From Streptococcus oralis (GTDB lineage Bacteria > Bacillota > Bacilli > Lactobacillales > Streptococcaceae), in contig NZ_CP046524.1 of NCBI RefSeq assembly GCF_021497945.1, forward strand, positions 1,647,501 through 1,711,500: a stretch of DNA of 64,000 bases. Reading direction: 5' to 3'. A program made the position numbers and the translations under genes. Numbering within the stretch: position 1 is the stretch's first letter; each line of letters starts with the position of its first letter. Under the pieces are notes generated by a model. It was not told where the DNA came from. It did not search any database and was given only the letters and a program-made list of their open reading frames with translations. Shown here in pieces: positions 1-7,614 of this stretch.

Positions 1-137
1 GGAATATCTGACCCTGACATCATACCAGAAAAGATAAGGTAAAACACACTTGGAAGTCCGATGGATAGCAAGTAGTAGACTGCTTGCCGTTTCATCAGAA
101 TGATTTCCACTTTCATGAGACTTGTCATATTTTTCAT
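1..137 (-). CDS. ABC-2 type transporter permease, N-terminal fragment
   Basis: Only the first 45 or so codons lie in the window; the gene runs off the left edge. The ATG at 137 follows a GGAG about 8 bases upstream, and the start is 12 bases after the stop of the ABC ATPase gene. The visible peptide begins MKNMTSLMKVEI and continues into a hydrophobic segment (YYLLSIGLPSVFYLIFSGMM), which is typical of the first helix of ABC-2 drug/antibiotic export permeases. It is inferred to be the membrane partner of the ATPase next door. The substrate cannot be told. Confidence 0.75.
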   Translation of the reverse strand, partial: MKNMTSLMKVEIILMKRQAVYYLLSIGLPSVFYLIFSGMMSGSDI

Positions 138-149
138 CGTCAATCTCCT

Positions 150-1025
150 TTAGTCTTGAGTCGTTTCGAAGATACTGTCTAAGAGAGTTCGATTGCGAAC
201 TTCAATTTCTTCGATCATGCAGCCCTGTTCTTGCAAGACTTTCCATACCTGGCTGGCTTCTTTGGTTGTGAAGGAAAGAGCATTTTGCTTGATTTCAAGC
301 CCTTGAATCTGGTCCAAAGTGCTGATAACTTCCTGATAAGTTAGTGGTACCGTAAAATGTTTTTCTTGTTCTTCACCACGCATGGCATAAGGTGTCGTAT
401 CCCGGATCAATTCACCCTTGTGGAGGACCAAAATGCGGTCAGCCGTATGTTCTACCTCTTCGATATAGTGAGAAGAGTAGACAATGGTGACACCATTTTT
501 CTTTAACTGATTGACAATTTCCCAAAAATGCTGACGTGTCGAGGTATCCATGGCAGCAGTTGGTTCGTCCAAAAATAGAATTTTCGGACGACCTATTAGT
601 GCCAACACGAAAGAGAACAAACGTTTTTGCCCACCAGACAACTTGCCCGCTAGCTGATTTTTCTGTTTGTCCGAAAATCTCAGCAAGTCATCAATTTCTT
701 GATTGGAGAGACTGTTTGGATAGATTGATTGAAAGAAGGATAAGAGTTCTTTCACTTTCAAGTCTTGAACCACCGTATTTTCTTGAGGTAAGATAGAAAT
801 AAGCTGCTTTAATCGAGGATCTGTTGGTGCAAAGCCTTGAATAGCTATCTGACCTGAGCTCACGAACTTGTCGCCCAAGAGGCAATCAATCAAGGTCGTC
901 TTACCTGCTCCGTTAGGTCCGATCAAGGCGACACATTCACCATCGTTGATTTCAAAGGAGATGTTCCGCAAGATCTCCTTGTCTTTTATTTTCTTACTCA
1001 ATTTCTCAACTTTAATCACAGTCAT
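150..1025 (-). CDS. ABC transporter ATP-binding protein (ABC-2 export type)
   Basis: This 291-residue nucleotide-binding subunit has Walker A GPNGAGKTT (near residue 37), signature LSGGQKR, Walker B ILFLDEPTAAMD and an H-loop SSH. The C-terminal 80 residues are the variable tail usual for drug-export ATPases of the CcmA class. The ATG at 1025 has AAAGGAG upstream and overlaps the preceding small gene by 14 bases, so the two are translationally coupled. It probably powers export through the permease that starts at 137. Neighbours of this kind in Firmicutes are often controlled by a NarL-type two-component system, which could lie beyond the window edge; that part is inference. Confidence 0.9.
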   Translation of the reverse strand: MTVIKVEKLSKKIKDKEILRNISFEINDGECVALIGPNGAGKTTLIDCLLGDKFVSSGQIAIQGFAPTDPRLKQLISILPQENTVVQDLKVKELLSFFQSIYPNSLSNQEIDDLLRFSDKQKNQLAGKLSGGQKRLFSFVLALIGRPKILFLDEPTAAMDTSTRQHFWEIVNQLKKNGVTIVYSSHYIEEVEHTADRILVLHKGELIRDTTPYAMRGEEQEKHFTVPLTYQEVISTLDQIQGLEIKQNALSFTTKEASQVWKVLQEQGCMIEEIEVRNRTLLDSIFETTQD

Positions 1026-1206
1026 GAGATTCTCCTTTCAACCACTTCATTCCCATAGGGAAAACGACGAAAATCATAAACCCAAAACCCCAAGCACCAC
1101 GAATAAATTGGCGAAGCACGGTTTGGTCAAACCAACCAGTAAACATTTCCACTAACCATACCAAGAGTGATAGGCTGATAAAGAAATAGATGATTGCTTT
1201 TTTCAT
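1012..1206 (-). CDS. Small membrane protein of the ABC operon (64 aa)
   Basis: A 64-residue protein with two hydrophobic segments (about residues 4-24 and 36-52) and a short charged tail. It overlaps the upstream small gene by 4 bases and the downstream ATPase by 14 bases, the packing of a real operon member. No family is recognised. A role as accessory subunit or sensor of the ABC exporter is suggested only by position. Confidence 0.7.
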   Translation of the reverse strand: MKKAIIYFFISLSLLVWLVEMFTGWFDQTVLRQFIRGAWGFGFMIFVVFPMGMKWLKGESHDCD

Positions 1207-1394
1207 TCCTCAAACTCCTTTTTCACATCTCTGACCAATTTCAAACCTTCTCTGACAAGCCAAGACATCATTCCAAAGCCAGCAAAGAGCTCCCAAGGAA
1301 AATGGTAGAAACCCTCGTCCAATCCTGAAAACATGAGATAGGTCATAACTCCTGCTGCTACTAAACTCACTGCGACAATCATTTTATTTTTCAT
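1203..1394 (-). CDS. Small membrane protein, first gene of the ABC operon (63 aa)
   Basis: The longer frame opens at 1421, but the start at 1394 (MKNKMIVAV) is preferred because GGAGG sits 8 bases before it. The protein has two hydrophobic stretches and a charged C-terminus (VRDVKKEFEE). It overlaps the next small gene by 4 bases. A TATAAT box lies at 1431-1436 just upstream, so it appears to be the promoter-proximal gene of a four-gene operon (two small membrane proteins, ATPase, permease). The family is unknown. Confidence 0.65.
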   Translation of the reverse strand: MKNKMIVAVSLVAAGVMTYLMFSGLDEGFYHFPWELFAGFGMMSWLVREGLKLVRDVKKEFEE

Positions 1395-1430
1395 TTCTTC
1401 TTCCTCCATTTCATACTTCAATTATAGTCT

Positions 1431-1486
1431 TTTGAAGTTAACTGAGCTAGATGCTTCTGTCACTAGGAAATATGACAAATGTCATA
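1431..1486 (-). promoter_or_regulatory. Promoter with palindromic operator of the ABC operon
   Basis: The -10 TATAAT is at 1431-1436, with no convincing -35. A perfect palindrome TATGACAAATGTCATA lies at 1471-1486, about 35 bases upstream of the -10. This is an activator-like position, as expected for a site bound by a response regulator. The regulator is not in the window. Confidence 0.5.
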
Positions 1487-1487
1487 A

Positions 1488-1519
1488 AAAAAGAAAGTTG
1501 CAAAATCAACTTTCTTTTT
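1488..1519 (-). terminator. Rho-independent terminator of fakA
   Basis: A 13-bp stem (arms 1488-1500 and 1507-1519) with a 6-base loop, followed on the minus strand by a T run. It sits just past the fakA stop codon. Confidence 0.85.
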
Positions 1520-1533
1520 AATCAATTAAATTT

Positions 1534-3201
1534 TTATTCCACACTGAAAAGATATGGATATACAGGTTGTTGACCTTGGTGAATCTCTACTTCAACATCT
1601 TCAAATTCTTCTGCGATTTCTTGGGCAATTTCATTGGCAAGTTCTTCGCTTCCATCTTCACCGACATAGAAAGTCACGATTTCACTATCTTCGTCTAGCA
1701 TGTGTTTCAAAGTTTCTGTCAAAGTTTGGTGCATATCAGGATTTGATACGAGAATCTTACCATCTACCATACCAAGATTGTCATTTTCATGAATTGCTAA
1801 TCCATCGATAGTTGTGTCACGAACAGCTGTTGTTACACTACCGCTGACTACATCACCAAGAGCTGCAGTCATGCGTTCTTTGTTTTCTTCGATAGACTTG
1901 CTTGGATCAAAAGCAAGAAGGCTAGTCAAGCCTTGAGGAAGGGTACGAGCTTCTACAACAACAGCAGGTTGTTCAAGCACTTCAGCCGCAGACTGAGCTG
2001 CCATAAAGATATTTTTGTTGTTCGGCAAGAAGATGATGTTGCGAGCATTGACCTGTTCAACAGCCTTGATAAAGTCTTCTGTTGAAGGGTTCATCGTCTG
2101 ACCACCTTCGATAACATAATCCACACCTTGGGCACGGAAGATATCTGCTAAACCTTGACCAGCTACTACTGCGATAAGGGCATATTCCTTCTCTTCAGCT
2201 GGCTTGCTGACTTGTGCTGCTTCTTTTTCAACTTGTGCTTCGTGTTGGTTGCGCATGTTGTCCACTTTAACCTTGACCAAGCTACCATATTTAAGCCCTT
2301 CTTGCATAACAAGACCTGGATCTTCGGTATGGACGTGAACTTTGACAATCTCATCATCGTTGACAACAAGTAGAGAATCCCCAAGGTCATTCAAGTAGTT
2401 ACGGAATTCATCGTAGTCAAAGTCCTTAGAATAAGTTGGACCTTGTTTGAGGGCTACCATGATCTCCGTACAGTAACCGAAGGTAATATCCTCAGTCGCT
2501 ACATGTCCAGCAACTGACTTGTGGTGTTCAGCATTGATCATTTCACTCATGTTGGCAGGAGTTGCTACAAAGTCCTCAGAAGCGCTGTATTCACCAGTGA
2601 GTGCTGAAAGGAAACCTTCATAGATGAATACCAAACCTTGGCCACCTGAGTCCACCACACCAACCTCTTTCAAGACTGGGAGCATTTCTGGTGTCTTAGC
2701 TAGAGCTCTCTTAGCACCTTCTAAGGCTGCACGCATGACCTCAACAGCATCATCTGTCTCCTCAGCTTTTTTCTTAGCCCCAATGGCCGCACCACGAGAA
2801 ACTGTCAAAATAGTTCCTTCGACTGGTTTCATAACTGCCTTGTAGGCTACTTCGACACCGGATTGGAAAGCAAGAGCCAAGTCTTGACCTGTTAATTCGT
2901 CTTTTTCCTTAATAGCTTGGGAAAATCCACGGAAAAGTTGAGACGTGATAACTCCTGAGTTTCCACGCGCACCCATCAAGAGTCCCTTAGCAAGAATGCT
3001 CGCCACTTCTCCAACTGTAGAAGCTGGCTTGTCTGCTACTTCTTTGGCACCATTCTCGATGGTCATTCCCATGTTTGTCCCAGTATCTCCATCTGGAACT
3101 GGAAAGACGTTTAATGAATTGACATATTCTGCTTGCTTATTCAAACGAGTTGATGCAGCCTGCACCATCTCTTGGAATAAACTGGTAGTAATTTTTGACA
3201 C
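1534..3201 (-). CDS. fakA: Fatty acid kinase catalytic subunit FakA (DAK2/DegV-linked family)
   Basis: The product is 555 residues. The N-terminal half is a DhaL/DAK2 kinase domain: NVFPVPDGDTGTNM near residue 30 carries the Asp cluster that binds Mg-ATP, and GARGNSGVI lies near residue 80. The C-terminal half is the FakA-specific region. In this family FakA phosphorylates exogenous fatty acids presented by a FakB (DegV) carrier, feeding them to phospholipid synthesis. The start is a GTG at 3201, preceded by GGAG 7 bases upstream; that ribosome site lies inside the end of the asp23-like gene, so the pair is coupled. A terminator follows at 1488-1519. Length and motifs are typical. Confidence 0.9.
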   Translation of the reverse strand: MSKITTSLFQEMVQAASTRLNKQAEYVNSLNVFPVPDGDTGTNMGMTIENGAKEVADKPASTVGEVASILAKGLLMGARGNSGVITSQLFRGFSQAIKEKDELTGQDLALAFQSGVEVAYKAVMKPVEGTILTVSRGAAIGAKKKAEETDDAVEVMRAALEGAKRALAKTPEMLPVLKEVGVVDSGGQGLVFIYEGFLSALTGEYSASEDFVATPANMSEMINAEHHKSVAGHVATEDITFGYCTEIMVALKQGPTYSKDFDYDEFRNYLNDLGDSLLVVNDDEIVKVHVHTEDPGLVMQEGLKYGSLVKVKVDNMRNQHEAQVEKEAAQVSKPAEEKEYALIAVVAGQGLADIFRAQGVDYVIEGGQTMNPSTEDFIKAVEQVNARNIIFLPNNKNIFMAAQSAAEVLEQPAVVVEARTLPQGLTSLLAFDPSKSIEENKERMTAALGDVVSGSVTTAVRDTTIDGLAIHENDNLGMVDGKILVSNPDMHQTLTETLKHMLDEDSEIVTFYVGEDGSEELANEIAQEIAEEFEDVEVEIHQGQQPVYPYLFSVE

Positions 3202-3203
3202 GA

Positions 3204-3569
3204 TTATTCTCCTACAACTTTGATATTTTGAATGTAGACATTCACAGTCTGAGCGGTGATTCCTAGTTGGTTTTCCAAACTAAAACGAACACGCTCTTGG
3301 ATGTTTTTTGAGACTTCACTAATCTTTGTTCCGTAGCTCAACACGGTATAAACATCAACTGCAATACTGCCATCTTCGGCTGCTTTTACGACAACACCTT
3401 TTGCATAATTTTCCTTACCAAGGAGGGCTTGGAAATTATCTTTGAGGGTATTTTTGCTAGCCATACCGACCACACCAAAAATCTCAGTTGCTGCACCGCC
3501 TACAACGGTTGCAATCACTTCATCTGTTAGTTCGATTTGACCATCTTTTGTATTAATTTTTACAGTCAT
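3204..3569 (-). CDS. Asp23/YloU family alkaline-shock protein
   Basis: A protein of 121 residues from the ATG at 3569 (MTVKINTKDGQI), chosen over the upstream frame opening because GAGG precedes it. The body is the Asp23 (DUF322) fold: VVGGAATEIFGVVGM near residue 25 and a closing VNVYIQNIKVVGE. It is encoded immediately before fakA with the stop 3 bases from the fakA start, an arrangement conserved across Firmicutes. Its molecular role is not established; family members are cell-envelope-associated stress proteins. Confidence 0.9.
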   Translation of the reverse strand: MTVKINTKDGQIELTDEVIATVVGGAATEIFGVVGMASKNTLKDNFQALLGKENYAKGVVVKAAEDGSIAVDVYTVLSYGTKISEVSKNIQERVRFSLENQLGITAQTVNVYIQNIKVVGE

Positions 3570-3689
3570 TTTTTTTACCTCAACTAGTTGATACTTTATT
3601 TTATCATATTTCATCCCAAGTGTAAAAGCAGAATGCTGTATTGGTAGATATTTACTCTATTTTTCAAATGATTTTATCCTTAGAGCAAA

Positions 3690-3715
3690 AGAAAAAGACC
3701 GCTTAGGTCTTTTCA
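3690..3715 (-). terminator. Terminator of rpmB
   Basis: An 8-bp stem AAAAGACC/GGTCTTTT around a 5-base loop, with a T-rich tail on the minus strand immediately after the rpmB stop. Confidence 0.8.
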
Positions 3716-3721
3716 TTTTTA

Positions 3722-3910
3722 TTAAACGCGTTCAACTTTACCTGATTTCAAAGCACGAGCTGAAGCCCAAACTTTTTTAGGTTTACCATCGATAAGAACA
3801 GTAACTTTTTGAAGGTTTGGTTTTACGGCACGTTTTGTTTGGTTCATCGCGTGTGAACGGTTGTTTCCTGATACAGTCTTACGACCTGTAAAGTAACATA
3901 CTTTAGCCAT
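3722..3910 (-). CDS. rpmB: 50S ribosomal protein bL28
   Basis: At 62 residues it matches the usual bL28 length. It starts [20 protein letters not shown] and contains the conserved [13 protein letters not shown] end. It lacks the CxxC zinc pairs of some bL28 forms and keeps a single Cys at position 5. It has its own promoter (3969-3997) and terminator, so it is monocistronic. AGGAGG precedes the ATG. Confidence 0.97.
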   Translation of the reverse strand: MAKVCYFTGRKTVSGNNRSHAMNQTKRAVKPNLQKVTVLIDGKPKKVWASARALKSGKVERV

Positions 3911-3968
3911 TGTGTTTTCCTCCTATTAGATCTAATATAGCGGATGTGCTAGCACCACATACCGTACT

Positions 3969-3997
3969 ATGTTATCACACTTTCTCTATTTTGGCAA
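3969..3997 (-). promoter_or_regulatory. rpmB promoter
   Basis: -35 TTGCCA (3992-3997) and -10 TAACAT (3969-3974), separated by 17 bases on the minus strand. A roughly 55-base leader follows. Confidence 0.6.
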
Positions 3998-4016
3998 GGA
4001 AATTAGGAGACTTTTT

Positions 4017-4691
4017 TTATTTGACGTAGACAACTTCTAATTTACCAAAAGCTACCTCTCCACGGATAATCAAGGTTTTGCTGGTTGGGGCTACAGGAGC
4101 ATCTGCCTTGGCTACTCCACAAGAAGTCTCCACCTTCAGGTCCACTCTCCAGTGTTGGGGCACATAGATAACTGCATTCCCTAAACTGACTTCTACCTTC
4201 AAGGTTGCACTATCGCCTAACATCTCTGCATTGTCATAATAAATCTTGGCATTTCCACAGCTAACTTCAAACTGGTCTTCTACCAAGTCTTGGTCCTGTT
4301 TGTAAAAAGTTCCACTACCAAAGGAAACTTCCTTTTCTGTTAGAATGGTCTTTTCAGCGTCATACCACCATTTTTTCTCGTTCCATGTTTTGTTCGAATT
4401 AGTCAACATGCCAACTCCGAGAACTATTAGCACTCCCGCCCAGAACAGTGATTGATTGGGAATCGGTAAAATGTCATAAAAATGATTAGCAATCATGAGG
4501 GCTACTAGGGCTGTAAAGGAGGCTGAAGTGAAATGACGACGAAGGATTGCCTCAACTGATTGATAGGCAAAAAATCCAATACCAATCAAGGGCCAAATCT
4601 GCCCTCCAAATGAAGGGATTCCAAAATTCCCCTGTAATAATACTAAAGCTGCCAATACTAGCAACACAATACCAAATGCTTTCTTTTTCAT
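4017..4691 (-). CDS. LiaF-like membrane protein (cell-wall-active antibiotic response family)
   Basis: The product is 224 residues. The N-terminal third holds about four membrane helices (residues 5-22, 27-45, 55-72, 80-97), and the C-terminal half is a beta-rich domain with the repeated SFGSGTF / SCGNAKIYY / SLGNAVIYV / SCGVAKADA / AFGKLEVVY strands of the LiaF-C (DUF2154) fold. LiaF proteins inhibit or tune an envelope-stress histidine kinase. Here no kinase is adjacent; the partner is a LytTR DNA-binding protein whose stop is 4 bases before this start. It is therefore probably a membrane control partner of that LytTR regulator, which is an inference from position. Confidence 0.8.
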   Translation of the reverse strand: MKKKAFGIVLLVLAALVLLQGNFGIPSFGGQIWPLIGIGFFAYQSVEAILRRHFTSASFTALVALMIANHFYDILPIPNQSLFWAGVLIVLGVGMLTNSNKTWNEKKWWYDAEKTILTEKEVSFGSGTFYKQDQDLVEDQFEVSCGNAKIYYDNAEMLGDSATLKVEVSLGNAVIYVPQHWRVDLKVETSCGVAKADAPVAPTSKTLIIRGEVAFGKLEVVYVK

Positions 4692-4695
4692 CTTC

Positions 4696-5142
4696 TTACC
4701 TCATGTTTCTTAGATTTTCTTTTAGGAGGGATTGGTAATGTCGTGAGACATGAACCTCCTTGTGCGTCTGATAAAAGGAAATGGTGCCCGTTCCTGAAAA
4801 GGACTTGTCCACTGAGTAGATTTGACGGATGTTGGCGATGGTAGACTTGGATACTCGACTAAAATAGCGAGGCAAGATAGACTCCAACTCATAAAGTTTG
4901 AGACGAACTTCATAGGCTTCCTTCTGGTTATGAGCGTAGATCTTGCTCCCTTCAGTTTCAAAGAAGAGAATTTCTGACAGGTCTAGATAATATTCACCTG
5001 TCCCCTTGTAAAAAGTCAACCTCGGAGCCTTTGACTCTTGCAAAAGTCGTTGCAAGTCTGCAATTTCATCTGTCAAAGTGGGGGTCTTGATGACAATTTC
5101 AGTCTCCTCTAAATTGCCGTCAATCTCAATTCGTAACTTCAT
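4696..5142 (-). CDS. LytTR-domain transcriptional regulator without receiver domain
   Basis: A protein of 148 residues. The C-terminal 100 residues form a LytTR DNA-binding domain (YYLDLSEILFFETEGSKIYAH, then RVSKSTIANIRQI). The N-terminus is a short ferredoxin-like segment and not a phospho-receiver. ATG at 5142 (GGAG 5 bases upstream) is used; a GTG sits one codon before it. It forms a two-gene unit with the LiaF-like membrane protein. Two-gene LytTR regulatory systems (LytTR regulator plus membrane inhibitor) are known in streptococci, and this pair fits that layout, although the partner here is LiaF-like. Confidence 0.85.
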   Translation of the reverse strand: MKLRIEIDGNLEETEIVIKTPTLTDEIADLQRLLQESKAPRLTFYKGTGEYYLDLSEILFFETEGSKIYAHNQKEAYEVRLKLYELESILPRYFSRVSKSTIANIRQIYSVDKSFSGTGTISFYQTHKEVHVSRHYQSLLKENLRNMR

Positions 5143-5255
5143 CACATCTCCTTTCTGACTCTACTATATCAAAGCTAAGATAGGAAAACAAGAGCAAAAA
5201 AGCAAGTAGTCAATCTGAAGCAGTAAGTGGTTGTAGGACTAGCTTAACTTACATG

Positions 5256-5759
5256 TCAGAATAGGAAGAAAAGAAACCCCCACATGAGTCCACAGGCATA
5301 CCCAACCAGCACATCCTTGGGATAATGAACGCCCCCTAAAACCCTCACCAAGCCCAGCAAAGCTGAAAAGAGCAAGCATGCTAAGCCAACAGGTAGACTA
5401 ACATGCAGACAGGCCATAGAGATGATAGTTGCCGAAAAGACATGGCGGCTGGGCATCGACTGTCCCGAGCTATCTTTTTCAAGCAGGGGACGGATGTCCC
5501 AAGTTTCATAAGGGCGTGGGTGGTTGATTTTCTTACGAAACAGGGACAAGACCACAAATCCTGATGCAGGAATAAGCACATAAACCCCAACTTGCTGACC
5601 AAGTTCTAGTTTCAGGCAAGTGGTGACTAGCAAGATCAGATAGACCAGGGGCATGGCGACTGTCATCAAACGATTGAAACTGCGCAATAGAAATAAAAGG
5701 GTGGGATGGCTGGTGAGTCTAGAGTTGATATTTCGATACCATTCTTGATAATTTTTCAT
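5256..5759 (-). CDS. PAP2-superfamily membrane phosphatase
   Basis: This integral membrane protein of 167 residues has all three PAP2 phosphatase motifs: KKINHPRP (about residue 75), PSRHVFSA (about 103) and RVLGGVHYPKDVLVG (about 138). The two catalytic histidines are present. Enzymes of this class dephosphorylate lipid phosphates such as phosphatidic acid, PGP or undecaprenyl pyrophosphate; the substrate cannot be assigned from sequence alone. It appears to be transcribed alone on the minus strand, since the 110 bases on either side hold no gene. Confidence 0.85.
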   Translation of the reverse strand: MKNYQEWYRNINSRLTSHPTLLFLLRSFNRLMTVAMPLVYLILLVTTCLKLELGQQVGVYVLIPASGFVVLSLFRKKINHPRPYETWDIRPLLEKDSSGQSMPSRHVFSATIISMACLHVSLPVGLACLLFSALLGLVRVLGGVHYPKDVLVGYACGLMWGFLFFLF

Positions 5760-5825
5760 CTATGCTTCTCATTCATTACTTTTTTGCCTACAGGTGAGAC
5801 GTTTGTCTTCTAGTATAGTGTAGAA

Positions 5826-5851
5826 AAAGAAGGCCGTCAAGCCTTCTTTTG
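5826..5851 (-). terminator. Terminator of the MarR-ABC exporter operon
   Basis: A GC-rich stem of about 9 bp (AAAGAAGGC/GCCTTCTTT type) directly after the last ABC gene, with TTTTTCT following on the minus strand. Confidence 0.85.
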
Positions 5852-5853
5852 AT

Positions 5854-7614
5854 TTATTCTTCTGCTTCGTCTTCTGTAAATTGACTATTGTACAAGTCGG
5901 CGTAGAAGCCACCTTGCGCCATCAGCTCCTCATGGTTGCCTTGTTCGATGATATTACCATCTTTCATGACAAGAATCAAGTCGGCATTACGAATAGTTGA
6001 CAAGCGGTGGGCGATGACAAAGGAAGTTCTACCCTCCATCAAACGGTCCATGGCTTTCTGAATCAATTCCTCTGTACGTGTGTCGACTGAGGATGTCGCT
6101 TCATCCAAAATCAAGAGCGGTGCATCCTTGAGAAGGGCACGAGCAATGGTCAAGAGCTGTTTTTGTCCAACAGACAAGGTCACGGTGTCATCCAAAACAG
6201 TATCGTAGCCATCTGGCAAAGTCATGATAAAGTGGTGGATTCCCACAGCCTTGCTTGCTTCCATCATTCGTTCATCACTGATGCCCGTTTGATTGTAGAT
6301 GAGATTTTCTCGAATCGTTCCTTCAAAGAGCCAAGTATCTTGCAAGACCATTGAAAAGGCATCGTGTACTTCTGAGCGCTTCATATCCTTGGTATCGACA
6401 CCATCGATACGGATACTTCCCTTATCAATCTCATAGAACTTCATCAAAAGATTGACAATGGTTGTCTTACCAGCTCCAGTAGGCCCAACGATAGCGACCT
6501 TCTGGCCTGCATGAGCTGTCGCAGAAAAGTCATGGATGATGGTGCGTTCTGGTGTATAACCAAAGGATACGCGATCAAAGACCACTTCTCCTCTCATGCC
6601 AGTCAATTGTCTTTCCTTATGGGATTCATCCTGCATCTCAGCTTCACCTAGAAATTCAAAGACACGTCCCATGGCTGCACTCGCTTGTTGTAAGCTCGTA
6701 ATCCCTTGGGCAATCTGTGACAGGGGTTGGGAGAAGGTCCGTACGTAAACCATAAAGGCTACAATAATCCCTATAGTGATATGCCCTTCTAGAGCAAGCG
6801 CGGCCCCAACAATGATGACCAAAACATAGCTAAAATTCCCAACAAAGAACATGGCTGGCATCATGATACCAGAGATAAACTGAGATTTCCAGATGCTGTC
6901 GTGCAAGTTTTGGTTTAAACCTGCAAATCTCGCTTTGGAGGTGTCCACTGCGTTGTAGCTGGTCACTACATTGTGGCCAGAGTACATCTCTTCCACATAA
7001 CCATTGACGGCTGCTAGATTATTTTGTTGGGCTTTAAAATAACCCTGTGACTTGGCCATAATTACTGAAACCGCCGCAAAACCAACAAACGTAGAAACAA
7101 CCGTTACCAGAGCTAAAATCCAGTTCATACTAAACATGGTCACCAAAACAGCAATCAACAAGAAGCTGGCTGAGATAACTGTTCCGAGACTTTGGTTGAG
7201 AGATTGCGCCGCTGTATCCACATCATTGGTCACGCGCGAAAGGGTGTCTCCTTGTGAATGACGGTCAAAATAGCCAAGTGGCAAACGATTGATTTTTTCA
7301 GCGATTGCTGTCCGCAAGCGTTTTGAAAAATGCTGAATGCTCGATGAAAAGATATAGGCCTGTGTATAGTTAAGGATAGCACCAAGTACATAGAGAATCA
7401 CTAAAAAGCTAGCAATACTTGAAACAGCCTCTAAATCAATTCCTGTCATCAAACCATCTGAAATCAAGTTGGTAATTTCCTTAATCTTGGTTGGTCCATA
7501 AACAGTGATGATGCTTGAACATACAGCTGCTACAACCGCTACTAGTAGGGGAATTTGGAGACCTGCTAGAAAAGGTTTATAATATTTCCAAAAAGACATT
7601 TTCTTATTTTCCAT
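5854..7614 (-). CDS. Multidrug ABC exporter half-transporter, canonical-ATPase subunit
   Basis: About 586 residues: six-helix ABC transmembrane domain (1-310) fused to an NBD. Walker A is GPTGAGKTT and Walker B LLILDEATSSVD keeps the catalytic Glu, but the signature is degenerate (LSVGQKQL in place of LSGGQ). The partner encoded just upstream has the reverse defect. This is the asymmetric pattern of heterodimeric exporters of the LmrCD/BmrCD type, where only one of the two ATP sites is hydrolytic. The start at 7614 is preferred because GGAGG lies 9 bases upstream; it overlaps the previous gene by 11 bases. It is likely a drug or peptide exporter controlled by the linked MarR protein. Confidence 0.9.
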   Translation of the reverse strand: MENKKMSFWKYYKPFLAGLQIPLLVAVVAAVCSSIITVYGPTKIKEITNLISDGLMTGIDLEAVSSIASFLVILYVLGAILNYTQAYIFSSSIQHFSKRLRTAIAEKINRLPLGYFDRHSQGDTLSRVTNDVDTAAQSLNQSLGTVISASFLLIAVLVTMFSMNWILALVTVVSTFVGFAAVSVIMAKSQGYFKAQQNNLAAVNGYVEEMYSGHNVVTSYNAVDTSKARFAGLNQNLHDSIWKSQFISGIMMPAMFFVGNFSYVLVIIVGAALALEGHITIGIIVAFMVYVRTFSQPLSQIAQGITSLQQASAAMGRVFEFLGEAEMQDESHKERQLTGMRGEVVFDRVSFGYTPERTIIHDFSATAHAGQKVAIVGPTGAGKTTIVNLLMKFYEIDKGSIRIDGVDTKDMKRSEVHDAFSMVLQDTWLFEGTIRENLIYNQTGISDERMMEASKAVGIHHFIMTLPDGYDTVLDDTVTLSVGQKQLLTIARALLKDAPLLILDEATSSVDTRTEELIQKAMDRLMEGRTSFVIAHRLSTIRNADLILVMKDGNIIEQGNHEELMAQGGFYADLYNSQFTEDEAEE

